The position numbers and the translations under genes are program-made. From NCBI GenBank assembly GCA_013824245.1, contig PNNN01000049.1, positions 121,068-185,067 on the forward strand: 64,000 nucleotides of DNA. Direction: 5' to 3'. How positions within the stretch are numbered: the first letter of the stretch is position 1; the number at the start of each line of letters is the position of its first letter. Positions 43,424 to 52,731 of this stretch are shown here, one piece after another. A model generated the notes under the pieces. The model was given only the letters and a program-made list of their open reading frames with translations. It made no database searches and was not told where the DNA came from. The DNA is from Chlorobiaceae bacterium (GTDB lineage Bacteria; Bacteroidota; Ignavibacteria; UBA10030; SZUA-254).

Positions 43424-45133
43424 CCGATAAATCAGCAATTGAATCTCTTCGGGTAATAATTCTGAAACTGTACGAATAACATCTCCACGCAACGCTTTAT
43501 CCACTAAACTTCGTTGTGTGGCACCTAATATCAATCGATCTACGGCAAGCGTTGCGGCGTGTTCGGCGATTGTGTATCCGACTTCATTCGATAAAACACT
43601 TATCACTTTAAACGGAATTCCATATTCGTTGCAAATTTCTCCCATCCAATCGTTATTCACAAAATTTTCTGCTGCAATATGTTCTGGTAAAGAACCTGTA
43701 ACGGCGATTTCTTTGATATTTAATATGAAAAGAAACGCTTTCTTCAGTTTTGCATCTTCGCATGCTTGACGTAATAATTTTTGTCCGCCGCCTCTTACAG
43801 CAACGAGCATACGCGAGGTGAATGAGATTATTTCCGGTTGCGGTATAGTGCTGATGGGTGAAACAGCAACAGGTATAGATGGCGCAGTAACTACTTTTCT
43901 TCGGCGCGCGATTTCGCGAGCGCCAAGCCCGATGAATAGTACGCTTAAGGCAAAGAGCACCGCCTTGGATTTTTCTACTACAATCGTAGCTTCGACTAGA
44001 AATAATGTGATAGTAGAAAGAATCATGAAGACTCGCGTCCATACAGGTAATTTTATCGATCGATCGGTTCCGGTCGATCCTACATTAATCATTATAGCAG
44101 CGACCACTCCGATTGCATAAAGAGATGCGAGAGTGATGACATCGTGAACAAGTATCAATACAATTATTGGCAACAATGTTGAGATGATTAGTGGGTAAAT
44201 TGGTACGCCGTATTTATTCAATTTTCTCAATCCAACTGGCAGCTCACCATCCACCGACATTAAAAATTGAATAGACGTAAGAGCGTTAATCGCTGTATTA
44301 CCGGCAGATATTAACAGAAATCCTAATACAAATCCGATGATCGGTCCGAACCAATTTCCTACATAAACCGTCCCAAGATATCGAATCATCTCTTCTTTAT
44401 GTTCAGTACGGTTTAGCTCGGGAACGGCATTCATTGCCAATCCTAAAACAATTGTTACAACAGATATTTTTAAAAGAACTGTGAGAATCGCTCTTCGAGA
44501 GCTGCGCGCTGGGTCTTTCATCACTCCGGTCATATTGGAGATTGATTCGATACCGGATATCGATAAAATTATCGCTACAAAGAAAGACCAATTAGTCATG
44601 AAACCATTCGGATCGGGAGAGAGGGAGATGTTTTGTACAGCCGTGGGAAACGCATATGCAACAAGTAGTGCTAAAGCCGCGAGTGTGGCTGTTGATATTA
44701 TTATTGCAAAACTGCCGGCATGTCTTGGCCCGAACCAATTTAGAGTTCCTATCCCAAAAAGAATTCCAATTGCCCATATCTCGGGTCTGCCGAATGCGAA
44801 ATAATGACAACCTTCGAGAACGGAAAGTGAAGCGGTTACAACATAATCGGCGCTTAACATCAACGCACCGATTACTGCAAGTGAGCGGGAGCGATGGCTG
44901 ACTGAGGAATATACTCCGCCTCCGGAAGGATACAGGCGGCAGATAGTTACGTAATTCAACGCGACCATTATAGTGAACGCGAGCATCATCAAAAGATGCC
45001 AGCCGCTATAGTAACCGGCATGGAAAAAGGCAATGCCTAAAACATAGGCAATGCTCGTTCCCCAATCACCATCAAGAATTGCAGCGCTACGGAGCCACCC
45101 TAAAACTCGTGGGCGGCTGGTGGAAAGTTCCAT
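43418..45133 (-). CDS. APC-family amino acid permease with C-terminal Usp domain
   Basis: 571 residues. About twelve transmembrane helices (residues 20-400) with the APC start DGDWGTSIAYVLGIAFFHAG and YPSGGGVYSSV, then a cytoplasmic universal-stress-protein-like domain (about 430-571) with the nucleotide-binding GATQRSLVDKALRGDVIRT. Fusions of this type are known in the APC superfamily; the substrate is not evident. Convergent with the receiver gene, stop codons adjoining. Confidence 0.88.
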   Translation of the reverse strand: MELSTSRPRVLGWLRSAAILDGDWGTSIAYVLGIAFFHAGYYSGWHLLMMLAFTIMVALNYVTICRLYPSGGGVYSSVSHRSRSLAVIGALMLSADYVVTASLSVLEGCHYFAFGRPEIWAIGILFGIGTLNWFGPRHAGSFAIIISTATLAALALLVAYAFPTAVQNISLSPDPNGFMTNWSFFVAIILSISGIESISNMTGVMKDPARSSRRAILTVLLKISVVTIVLGLAMNAVPELNRTEHKEEMIRYLGTVYVGNWFGPIIGFVLGFLLISAGNTAINALTSIQFLMSVDGELPVGLRKLNKYGVPIYPLIISTLLPIIVLILVHDVITLASLYAIGVVAAIMINVGSTGTDRSIKLPVWTRVFMILSTITLFLVEATIVVEKSKAVLFALSVLFIGLGAREIARRRKVVTAPSIPVAVSPISTIPQPEIISFTSRMLVAVRGGGQKLLRQACEDAKLKKAFLFILNIKEIAVTGSLPEHIAAENFVNNDWMGEICNEYGIPFKVISVLSNEVGYTIAEHAATLAVDRLILGATQRSLVDKALRGDVIRTVSELLPEEIQLLIYRS

Positions 45134-45224
45134 ATATCAGCAGTTTTTAGATATTTTAATCATATAAAGCAGGCAAAGTATAAGAAGAATATTTTGAATA
45201 ATCAAACATCAACAAATTTTTGCC

Positions 45225-47126
45225 ATGGTTGAATTTTCCACGCTTTCTAGATATATTATCAGAACGATTATGCAAACTCCATTTTTAAATAGTCTGAGAT
45301 TTAAGATCGGTTTCGGGTACATCGTACTTGTCTTAATCAACGTTAGCGTTACCGGTTGGGCAATTTTTAATTTTGGCAGAATTACTTTAGCATTTAATTC
45401 AATCCTGAATGAAAATTATCCGCATGTTGTCGTGCTCGAGCGAATGGCTCATCTTGTGGAAAGGCATGAGCATGGCCTAAGCATGATATTGAATGGTGAT
45501 TATGAAAACGGTTATTCTGAATTCAGTACGGCTAAAGAAGAGTTCTACCAGATTTTCGATAAAGCGAACGAAAAAAGATCGTTACCGGATGCAGGACCAA
45601 TACTCGATAATATCAAATCAACTTATGCCGGTTACATATTTGTATCCGATTCACTATTCTCATTTGCATCTCGAAAAAGGGATCAGAAGGCGAGATCATA
45701 TTATGGTAATATAGTCAGACCATTCGCTCAGAGGTTGTCCGATAATGCATTCTGGCTGATTGAAGAAAATCAGAAAGAAATGATGAAGATTGCGAAAGAA
45801 TCTAAAAGTACCTCTGACGAAGCAATCATAGCTGTTCTCTTTGCCGCAATCATCGCGATAACTCTAAGCATTATAACTATGATTCAATTCACAAAACGGA
45901 TAATTGAACCGGCTGAAAAATTATCTGCGACGGTAAATCAAATCGGCAGGGGACGGCTTGACTTGAAAATCGATATTACTACGAATGATGAAATCGGGGA
46001 ACTCAGCCGCGAGTTCAATAAGATGACCGAGCGGCTGCGCAAGTATGAAGCGATGAACATTGAAAACATAATTTCTGAAAAACAAAAATCTGAGACGATA
46101 GTCGAGAGCATATCCGACGCAATTATTGTCTGTGATGAAGAAAGAACCATACAATTGATGAACCGTTCCGCTGAACAACTGATTAATATCAGCGAGGCGG
46201 AAGCTTATGGAAAAAAAGTTGAGGATGTAATCACCGATGAGAGGTTAATTGAAATATTTCGCTCTCCACAGGAAGCATCAATTCTCAAAGTGCCGTATCT
46301 GCAATTCAATCATAATAATCGACAAATATTCTTACGCCCGCGTGTTTCCGAGATTGCTGTACCATCGGGTGGAAAACGTGGAGTTGTTTTGATATTGCAG
46401 GATGTTACACAATTTAAAGAATTGGATAAGATGAAATCCGATTTTATGGCAGCAGTTTCTCACGAATTCAGAACACCGCTCACTTCAATTAATATGAGTG
46501 TTGATATATTGCGGCAAAAATTACTCGGCGAGATAACACCGGCACAGCAAGAATTGCTTGAAGCGTCGAAGCAGGATTGTGCGCGGCTTACAAAGATGGT
46601 GAAAGATCTCCTGCAACTATCTAAACTCGAATCTGGAAAGCTTGAAGTTAAAGAAGAACATGTTGAACTTGTGAAAATTATTGAAACGGCTATTCAACCG
46701 ATGCATCTTCAATTTAAAGAAAAGGGAGTCGCGTTGTTGTTCAATTCCGAAAATAAGATTCCGAAATTCATCGGCGATGAGCAGCAACTCATCTGGGTGA
46801 TATCGAATCTTTTAAATAATGCTCTTCGGTACACTGATTCAGGCGGGAAGGTTGAGATAATTGCATCGCAAAATAATAAGAACATACAGATTGATGTGTC
46901 TGACACCGGACGAGGTATACCTCCTGAATACATAGATAAAATATTTGATAAATTTGTTCAGGTAAAACAACAACCAGATACAACTCCAGGCAGTGTAGGG
47001 CTGGGATTGGCGATAGCTAAAGAAATTGTAGATATGTACGGCGGCAATATTTCAGTAAAAAGCGAATTAAATAAGGGGACAACATTCACCATATTTCTTC
47101 CAATAACAGAAGGCGAGATGACCTAA
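45225..47126 (+). CDS. membrane sensor histidine kinase (HAMP-PAS-HisKA-HATPase)
   Basis: 633 residues. Transmembrane helices near 27-50 and 201-221 enclose a helical periplasmic sensor (about 55-195); HAMP (about 222-275), PAS (290-400), HisKA with His413 in AAVSHEFRTPLTS, and HATPase with NLLNNALRYTD, DVSDTGRGIPPEY and GLGLAIAKEIV. It lies one base before the sigma-54 response regulator gene, so the two form an NtrB/NtrC-type pair. ATG 45270 is a possible later start. Confidence 0.94.
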   Translation: MVEFSTLSRYIIRTIMQTPFLNSLRFKIGFGYIVLVLINVSVTGWAIFNFGRITLAFNSILNENYPHVVVLERMAHLVERHEHGLSMILNGDYENGYSEFSTAKEEFYQIFDKANEKRSLPDAGPILDNIKSTYAGYIFVSDSLFSFASRKRDQKARSYYGNIVRPFAQRLSDNAFWLIEENQKEMMKIAKESKSTSDEAIIAVLFAAIIAITLSIITMIQFTKRIIEPAEKLSATVNQIGRGRLDLKIDITTNDEIGELSREFNKMTERLRKYEAMNIENIISEKQKSETIVESISDAIIVCDEERTIQLMNRSAEQLINISEAEAYGKKVEDVITDERLIEIFRSPQEASILKVPYLQFNHNNRQIFLRPRVSEIAVPSGGKRGVVLILQDVTQFKELDKMKSDFMAAVSHEFRTPLTSINMSVDILRQKLLGEITPAQQELLEASKQDCARLTKMVKDLLQLSKLESGKLEVKEEHVELVKIIETAIQPMHLQFKEKGVALLFNSENKIPKFIGDEQQLIWVISNLLNNALRYTDSGGKVEIIASQNNKNIQIDVSDTGRGIPPEYIDKIFDKFVQVKQQPDTTPGSVGLGLAIAKEIVDMYGGNISVKSELNKGTTFTIFLPITEGEMT

Positions 47127-47127
47127 G

Positions 47128-48459
47128 ATGACTGAACGCGGTAAAGTTTTAGTGGTTGATGACGAGCCGAATATTTTAAAAACTATAAAAATTGGATTAG
47201 AAGCGATTGGACTTAATGTAGATGGATTTCTTAATCCCACTGATGCTGTTGAGCAGATAGAGGAAGATAAATACGACATCGCATTTATCGATTTGATGAT
47301 GCAGCCGATCGATGGTATGCAAGTGCTGAAAGAAATTCGGACAAAGTCACCCATGACAACTGCGGTCATCATTACAGCACACGGTTCAATTGACAGCGCC
47401 GTGGAAGCAATCAAAGCCGGGGCATTCGATTTTCTTCAAAAACCTTTCGATCTGAAAGAACTTCAATTATTTACCGAAAAAGTTTTAGATCATCACCATC
47501 TACAAACCGAAGTGCATTCTCTGAGGCGCATGGTTGCTGAGATTCAATCGTCATCGGTTATCCTGACACGCAACAATGTAATGCAGCAACAATTAGAGCT
47601 TGCAAGACAGGTTGCCGATAGTTTGCTAACGGTTCTAATCGAAGGTGAAAGCGGGACAGGAAAAGAAATGGTTGCGCAATTTATTCATGATAATAGCAAT
47701 CGAAAATCGAAACCGTTAATAAAAGTGAATTGTGCGGCGCTTCCTGAGAATTTGATTGAGAGCGAACTTTTCGGACACGTTAAAGGATCGTTCACCGGTG
47801 CGATCAAAGATCGTGAAGGTCGGTTCGAAGTTGCAAACGAAGGAACGATATTTTTAGATGAAATAGCGGATATTCCACCTTCATCGCAGGTGAAATTGCT
47901 GCGATTTCTTCAACACCGTGAGTTTGAACGGGTTGGGGAAAATATCACGCGGAAAGTAGATGTCCGTGTAATTGCCGCAACAAATCGCAGGTTAGCCGAC
48001 TCTTTGAAAGAAGGAAGTTTCAGAGAAGATTTATATTATCGGCTAAATGCAGTTCGCATTTCTTTACCTCCATTACGCGAACGATCGGAAGATATTATAT
48101 TATTGATCTATCATTTTATTAAAAAATATTCGAACAAAGAATCAACTGAAATATCACCGGAAGCGATGAAATTATTAACTTCTTATCCTTGGCCCGGGAA
48201 TGTCCGTGAACTTGAGAACATTATCGAGCGGGCTGTCCTTTTAGCAAAACAAAGAACCATCGAAGTGTCGCATCTACCACCCGAACTGCAAAATCCCGAA
48301 TCGGTGAAAACGGGTCTGCTTTCTTTAGAAGCGATAGAACGTTATCATATCTCGCGTGTATTGAAAGTTGTGAAAGACCTTGATGAAGCGGCGCGTATTT
48401 TGAATATTGATCCGGCAACTTTATGGAGAAAGAGGAAGAAATACGGATTACACGATTAA
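47128..48459 (+). CDS. sigma-54-dependent response regulator (NtrC/ZraR type)
   Basis: 443 residues. Receiver with phospho-acceptor Asp55 (IAFIDLMMQPIDG), AAA+ sigma-54 activation domain with Walker A GESGTGKE, the GSFTGA variant of the GAFTGA loop, and Walker B GTIFLDEIAD, then a Fis-type helix-turn-helix (LDEAARILNIDPATLWRKRKKYG). It should open sigma-54 promoters when phosphorylated by the preceding kinase; a well-spaced sigma-54 site lies 165 bases downstream. Confidence 0.95.
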   Translation: MTERGKVLVVDDEPNILKTIKIGLEAIGLNVDGFLNPTDAVEQIEEDKYDIAFIDLMMQPIDGMQVLKEIRTKSPMTTAVIITAHGSIDSAVEAIKAGAFDFLQKPFDLKELQLFTEKVLDHHHLQTEVHSLRRMVAEIQSSSVILTRNNVMQQQLELARQVADSLLTVLIEGESGTGKEMVAQFIHDNSNRKSKPLIKVNCAALPENLIESELFGHVKGSFTGAIKDREGRFEVANEGTIFLDEIADIPPSSQVKLLRFLQHREFERVGENITRKVDVRVIAATNRRLADSLKEGSFREDLYYRLNAVRISLPPLRERSEDIILLIYHFIKKYSNKESTEISPEAMKLLTSYPWPGNVRELENIIERAVLLAKQRTIEVSHLPPELQNPESVKTGLLSLEAIERYHISRVLKVVKDLDEAARILNIDPATLWRKRKKYGLHD

Positions 48460-48623
48460 ACATCTTGCATTTTGCACGACCTTTAATCTCTATATTTTTT
48501 ATTGGGTTATGATAAATATCGTTTGATCTTTGAGAACACCTTGCAGAATGCAAGAAATTAGTCCTACCACAACTTTAATTCCAATTTTTATTCATCATTT
48601 TGATTGAATCTTCGGGTGTTTCG

Positions 48624-48639
48624 TGGCATTCGATTTGCT
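48624..48639 (+). promoter_or_regulatory. candidate sigma-54 promoter
   Basis: TGGCATTCGATTTGCT fits TGG-N10-GC, with the -24 GG and -12 GC at correct spacing, 40 bases before the STAS gene ATG. The gene for a sigma-54 activator ends just upstream. Confidence 0.6.
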
Positions 48640-48679
48640 CGCTTTTCTTTTGGATTAGAATCTAAAGAAGAAATTCACT

Positions 48680-49030
48680 ATGACAGTAAAATCACGAACA
48701 ATTCAAAATGGACGAGTCGCCATCATTGAGGTTAAAGGATCATTGATTGGAGATCAGGACACTGATCAATTTCGTCGTGAAGTCACAGATTTTATCGAAC
48801 AAGGGAATAAATCCCTTATCGTCAACATGCAAAAAGTTAATTATATGAACAGTTCCGGCATCGGAGCTATCATCGCCGCTCATACATCATTTAAAAAAAA
48901 TGGTGGGGAAGTAAAGCTGGTGGGTCTAAGTGAGAACGTGGAAAATCTTCTCGCTATTACACGGCTTGTGGAAATATTTGATGTCCACGATTCATTGGAC
49001 GAAGCAATTGAAAGTTTTATAAAAAAATAA
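48680..49030 (+). CDS. STAS-domain anti-sigma factor antagonist
   Basis: 116 residues, single STAS domain. The phosphorylatable serine lies in YMNSSGIGAI (Ser58), as in SpoIIAA/RsbV. It would bind and titrate an anti-sigma kinase when unphosphorylated; a SpoIIE phosphatase that could act on it is encoded at 18511. It is first in the run leading to exbB, and is preceded by the sigma-54 site. Confidence 0.93.
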   Translation: MTVKSRTIQNGRVAIIEVKGSLIGDQDTDQFRREVTDFIEQGNKSLIVNMQKVNYMNSSGIGAIIAAHTSFKKNGGEVKLVGLSENVENLLAITRLVEIFDVHDSLDEAIESFIKK

Positions 49031-49079
49031 CAATAAATAATCATTTAACTAATCCTCAACTATATTAGGAGTTATACTA

Positions 49080-49856
49080 ATGAAACAATCAACATTTGTT
49101 TCGATCGTTATCTTCTTGGCGATCGCTATCGGTTTTGTAATATGGTGGTTTGTACTTGGAAATCCGACAAATTTCTTCGACGGCGCCAACCGTATGAAAC
49201 CAAATAATTTGATGGGAATGGTTTACACAGGTGGAATTATCGTTCCATTCCTTATCGCCCTTTCAATTATGGTTATCACTTTTATCATCGAACGAGTGTT
49301 ATCTCTTCGGAAAGCACAGGGACGCGGTCCATTGGCAACGTTTTTAAAAACCGTTCAGAAATCGTTAGCGGATGGAAATATTGATGCCGCGATAAAAGCA
49401 TGCGAGCAACAACGCGGTTCGATGGCGAATATTATTCGCGCGGGCTTAGATCATTATCAGTCGTATGCGAAAGAAGGAAAATCCGTTGATGCTGAAAAGC
49501 AAATGGCAGAAGTTCAACGTGCTATTGAAGAAGCGACTGCATTAGAAATGCCGTTGCTTGAAAAGAATCTTATCGCACTGTCAACAATAGCTTCAATCGC
49601 AACAATGTTAGGTTTGTTAGGAACGGTAGTTGGTATGATCCGTGCCTTCCAGGCATTAGCTCGTACCGGCGCACCGGATGCTGTCCAGCTATCGATCGGT
49701 ATTTCGGAAGCTCTTATTAATACGGCATTAGGTATCTTTGCCGCGATCATTGGTATTGTTGCTTACAACTTCTTCGTTAATAAGGTGGATAGCTTCACCT
49801 ATATGATTGATGAAGCGAGCTTCGATATTATTCAGACGTTAAAAGTGAAAAAATAA
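49080..49856 (+). CDS. exbB: MotA/TolQ/ExbB proton channel protein
   Basis: 258 residues with four hydrophobic segments (about 7-27, 52-74, 165-190, 210-232). The conserved core LIALSTIASIATMLGLLGTV and ALINTALGIFAAIIGIVAYN lines the proton path. With the two ExbD proteins and TonB downstream it forms the energising complex of outer-membrane transport. GGAGTTATACTA precedes the ATG. Confidence 0.93.
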   Translation: MKQSTFVSIVIFLAIAIGFVIWWFVLGNPTNFFDGANRMKPNNLMGMVYTGGIIVPFLIALSIMVITFIIERVLSLRKAQGRGPLATFLKTVQKSLADGNIDAAIKACEQQRGSMANIIRAGLDHYQSYAKEGKSVDAEKQMAEVQRAIEEATALEMPLLEKNLIALSTIASIATMLGLLGTVVGMIRAFQALARTGAPDAVQLSIGISEALINTALGIFAAIIGIVAYNFFVNKVDSFTYMIDEASFDIIQTLKVKK

Positions 49857-49873
49857 TAATATAGAGGCGTTCT

Positions 49874-50338
49874 ATGCCGAAAATAAAAAAACACAGATTG
49901 GGTATATCAATCGATAACACGCCGCTGGTTGATATTGGGTTTCTATTGTTAACATTTTTTATGTTGACAACCCAATTCAAACCACCGGAAGAAGTGCAGA
50001 TTGTTCTACCGTCATCACACTCAGCGTTTAAACTTCCCGAATCCAACGTCATGGCAATCACAATCAGCAAAGACAATCGTTTGTTGCTTGGTTTTGATTC
50101 ACAAAACATGATGGCAAAGTTGTTCGGCGAAGAAAACAAACTCCGTTTATCCGTAGAAGTAACAACGAAAGAATTACCGGATCTTTTGGTGCGCGCACGT
50201 ATTGCGAATCCGAAACTTCGTACGGTGGTAAAAGGAGACAAAGACGCTGAGTATGGAATAACGGAGGATGTAATGGACATTCTTCAAAAAGTACAAATCA
50301 CTCGTTTTAATCTAGTAACTGATTTAGAAAACGATTAA
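49874..50338 (+). CDS. exbD: ExbD/TolR-family protein (first copy)
   Basis: 154 residues. A short basic N-terminus, one helix DNTPLVDIGFLLLTFFMLTT with the functional membrane Asp, and a periplasmic domain. It lies 17 bases after exbB. Two diverged ExbD copies in tandem are usual in Bacteroidota-type operons. Confidence 0.92.
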   Translation: MPKIKKHRLGISIDNTPLVDIGFLLLTFFMLTTQFKPPEEVQIVLPSSHSAFKLPESNVMAITISKDNRLLLGFDSQNMMAKLFGEENKLRLSVEVTTKELPDLLVRARIANPKLRTVVKGDKDAEYGITEDVMDILQKVQITRFNLVTDLEND

Positions 50339-50350
50339 GGAAAATAAATT

Positions 50351-50848
50351 ATGGGTATGGTCGATACCAGTGGTCCACGAGGCCACGATCGGAAAAAAGG
50401 AAAACGCAAGAAAAAACGCCGTATTGGTGTAAAGATAGATAATACACCTATGGTCGACGTTGCGTTCCTTCTGTTAACATTTTTCATGTTGACTACAACC
50501 ATGAATAAACCGCAAACAATGGAAATCAATCTTCCTCCAAGCAATGATGTAAACGTCGAGGTTGCCCAAAGCAATCTTATGACAATTCGTGTTAAGGAAG
50601 ATGGTACTATCTATTGGAATATTGCCGTTGAGGATCCGCAGAAAGTTACTTTCAAAGAATTAAAAAATCTTCTTACACAGAAGAACCAAGAAAATCCGAG
50701 ATTGATAACTTTGATTAAGATAGATCGGAAAGGTAAATATTCTACGATGGTTGACATCATGGACGAGTTGAACGTGGCTAATGTTACCCGTTTTAGCTTG
50801 GCGCCAATGCAAGACGCCGATAAAAGAATTCTTGCAAAGTTAATGTGA
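50351..50848 (+). CDS. exbD: ExbD/TolR-family protein (second copy)
   Basis: 165 residues. A very basic N-terminus (RGHDRKKGKRKKKRR), then DNTPMVDVAFLLLTFFMLTT with the membrane Asp, then a periplasmic domain ending KRILAKLM. It lies 12 bases after the first copy and 16 before tonB. Probably assembles as a heteromer with the first ExbD. Confidence 0.92.
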   Translation: MGMVDTSGPRGHDRKKGKRKKKRRIGVKIDNTPMVDVAFLLLTFFMLTTTMNKPQTMEINLPPSNDVNVEVAQSNLMTIRVKEDGTIYWNIAVEDPQKVTFKELKNLLTQKNQENPRLITLIKIDRKGKYSTMVDIMDELNVANVTRFSLAPMQDADKRILAKLM

Positions 50849-50864
50849 GAAAGGAGAACGAACT

Positions 50865-51587
50865 ATGACAGCACAAGCAATAGCAGCAACCGTAAAAAGC
50901 GGTATACAAGACTGGCGGCAATTATATAAACGCCACCTTGGAATAGCCCTCACGATTGCGGTTACGTTTCACATTCTCGCAATTGGATCTTACTATCTCG
51001 TTGGGTATTTGTCTGAAGAGGATGACCCAGTTATGATTGTAAGAATTACCAAATACACAGATCTTGGACCACCGCCATCAATGACTGAGGCAGAAATAGC
51101 CCCAGCAGTTGCAGTAAATGCACCTGTTGCAAAACCAACAGTCGGTATTCCCGTTGCCGTTCCCGATGCTGAGGTTAGCCCAGAGCAAACCATTGCAACG
51201 CAACAGGAGTTATCTTCAATTCAAAGCCCGGTTGTTCAGCAACAAGACGATGGACAGGTTCAAATCGAACAGGATATCAATATATCTGATGAAGAACCGC
51301 CTGATTTTGTACCCGTTGAAAAACAACCGGTTCCTGTTAAACAAGTCCAGCCCGATTATCCGGAAATTGCCCGACGCGCTGGAGTTGAAGGAACCGTATG
51401 GATAAAAATCCTCGTTGATAAAGAAGGAAAGGCAAAGAAAGCTGTTGTTATGAAAAGTGACGCAGAAATATTCAACGAGCCGGCTCAGAAGGCAGCATTG
51501 CAGTGGGTGTTTACACCTGCGATGATGAACAATGGACCGGTCGCAGTTTGGGCGGCAGTTCCATTCAGATTTAAGCTGAACAAATAA
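50865..51587 (+). CDS. tonB: energy transducer TonB
   Basis: 240 residues. A cytoplasmic start, one membrane helix (about 25-48), a Pro/Val/Glu-rich periplasmic linker with poly-acidic sections, and a C-terminal TonB domain (PDYPEIARRAGVEGTVWIKI ... AVWAAVPFRFKLN). It couples the proton motive force to outer-membrane receptors. AGAAAGGAG precedes the ATG. Confidence 0.93.
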   Translation: MTAQAIAATVKSGIQDWRQLYKRHLGIALTIAVTFHILAIGSYYLVGYLSEEDDPVMIVRITKYTDLGPPPSMTEAEIAPAVAVNAPVAKPTVGIPVAVPDAEVSPEQTIATQQELSSIQSPVVQQQDDGQVQIEQDINISDEEPPDFVPVEKQPVPVKQVQPDYPEIARRAGVEGTVWIKILVDKEGKAKKAVVMKSDAEIFNEPAQKAALQWVFTPAMMNNGPVAVWAAVPFRFKLNK

Positions 51588-51596
51588 TGGTGTTCT

Positions 51597-51809
51597 GTGA
51601 ACGCTTCACTTATTCTACGAATCGTTACGTATGTCACTGCGGGTTCAATCCTGATCATGGGAATAATAATTCTCACGGGATTTCTTCTGCCGTCTCATAT
51701 TGCACCGAGCTTCAGAATTATGATGGGTATTATGATGATTGTTTATGGCATATATCGCATAGTAATCATTACAATAAAAAATCGTCGTAAAGATGAAACC
51801 GAAGAATAA
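51597..51809 (+). CDS. small two-helix membrane protein
   Basis: 70 residues, GTG start, two hydrophobic helices (about 7-30, 40-58) and a Lys/Glu-rich tail. It starts nine bases after tonB and overlaps the next gene by 17 bases, so it is translated within the operon. The overlapping 51587 frame is a shadow. Function unknown. Confidence 0.7.
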   Translation: MNASLILRIVTYVTAGSILIMGIIILTGFLLPSHIAPSFRIMMGIMMIVYGIYRIVIITIKNRRKDETEE

Positions 51810-52731
51810 ATATATTTACTTATTTCTTGGATGGACACTTCTATTCGTGTCCATCCAGGGATGTTTACCTGAGCGGACCGAGACTCCCACAAAAGGAAGA
51901 ATTACAGTCGTCGCAGCGGAATCGGTTGAACCACTGATGCAGCAAGAGAAGGAAAAATTCGAAGGTATCTATACCGGTGCGCATATCGAAATGCTTTTTT
52001 CTTCATCCCGCGAAGCGATTGCACGTTTCTTTAATGATTCAATTCGCATAATTGTGACCTCCCGTCCAATGAATAAAGAGGAACGTTCGGTTGCAGAAAA
52101 ATTTAAAATTGATCTTCAGGAATTTAAAATTGCTATAGATGGAATTGCATTTCTTGTGAATGCAGATAATCCAATATTGCAGATTCGCACCACTCAACTC
52201 GATAGTATCTATGCCGGATTAATAACCAGATGGAATCAGGTTGGCGGTAAAAATGTTCCGATCGATTTATTCCTTCCCGATCAGAATTCAGGAAACTTCG
52301 AAATTGTTCGGATGAAAATTCTAAAAGAGAAAAAATATCAAGCGCCCGCGAACACAATAAAGTCTTCAGAGGAAATGCTGAAAATTGTATCAAGCCATCC
52401 AAATGCTCTTGGCATTGTTGGGCTAAACTGGTTAAGCCAGAAAAAAGATAACGTTACCGTTTTAAAACTGTCAGACCCGAACGCGCCGGATTCGTTGGGT
52501 ACAAAAGGACTATATTTTGCGCCGTTGCAGGCACATGTATATCGAAATTATTATCCGGTAACACGTGATGTGTTCATCTATTCACGTGTAGATATGTATA
52601 GCGTAGGGGCAGGATTTATCTCATTTATTACAAGTGCACCGGGGCAACAACTTGTTGTTTATAACGGGTTGGTTCCAGCCACAATGCCTATTCGTCTTGT
52701 TGAACTATCAAATAAAGGATTACAACCGTGA
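51793..52731 (+). CDS. PstS-like phosphate-type substrate-binding lipoprotein
   Basis: 312 residues. Lipoprotein signal with lipobox SIQGC (Cys24). The mature protein has the type II periplasmic-binding fold of PstS (ITVVAAESVEPLMQ, TSRPMNKEE, YAGLITRWNQVGGKNVPIDL, SRVDMYSVGAGFISFIT). No ABC permease is nearby; in this group such proteins sit with TonB/ExbBD and TPR genes and may serve a structural or transport role. Overlaps neighbours on both sides. Confidence 0.85.
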   Translation: MKPKNKYIYLFLGWTLLFVSIQGCLPERTETPTKGRITVVAAESVEPLMQQEKEKFEGIYTGAHIEMLFSSSREAIARFFNDSIRIIVTSRPMNKEERSVAEKFKIDLQEFKIAIDGIAFLVNADNPILQIRTTQLDSIYAGLITRWNQVGGKNVPIDLFLPDQNSGNFEIVRMKILKEKKYQAPANTIKSSEEMLKIVSSHPNALGIVGLNWLSQKKDNVTVLKLSDPNAPDSLGTKGLYFAPLQAHVYRNYYPVTRDVFIYSRVDMYSVGAGFISFITSAPGQQLVVYNGLVPATMPIRLVELSNKGLQP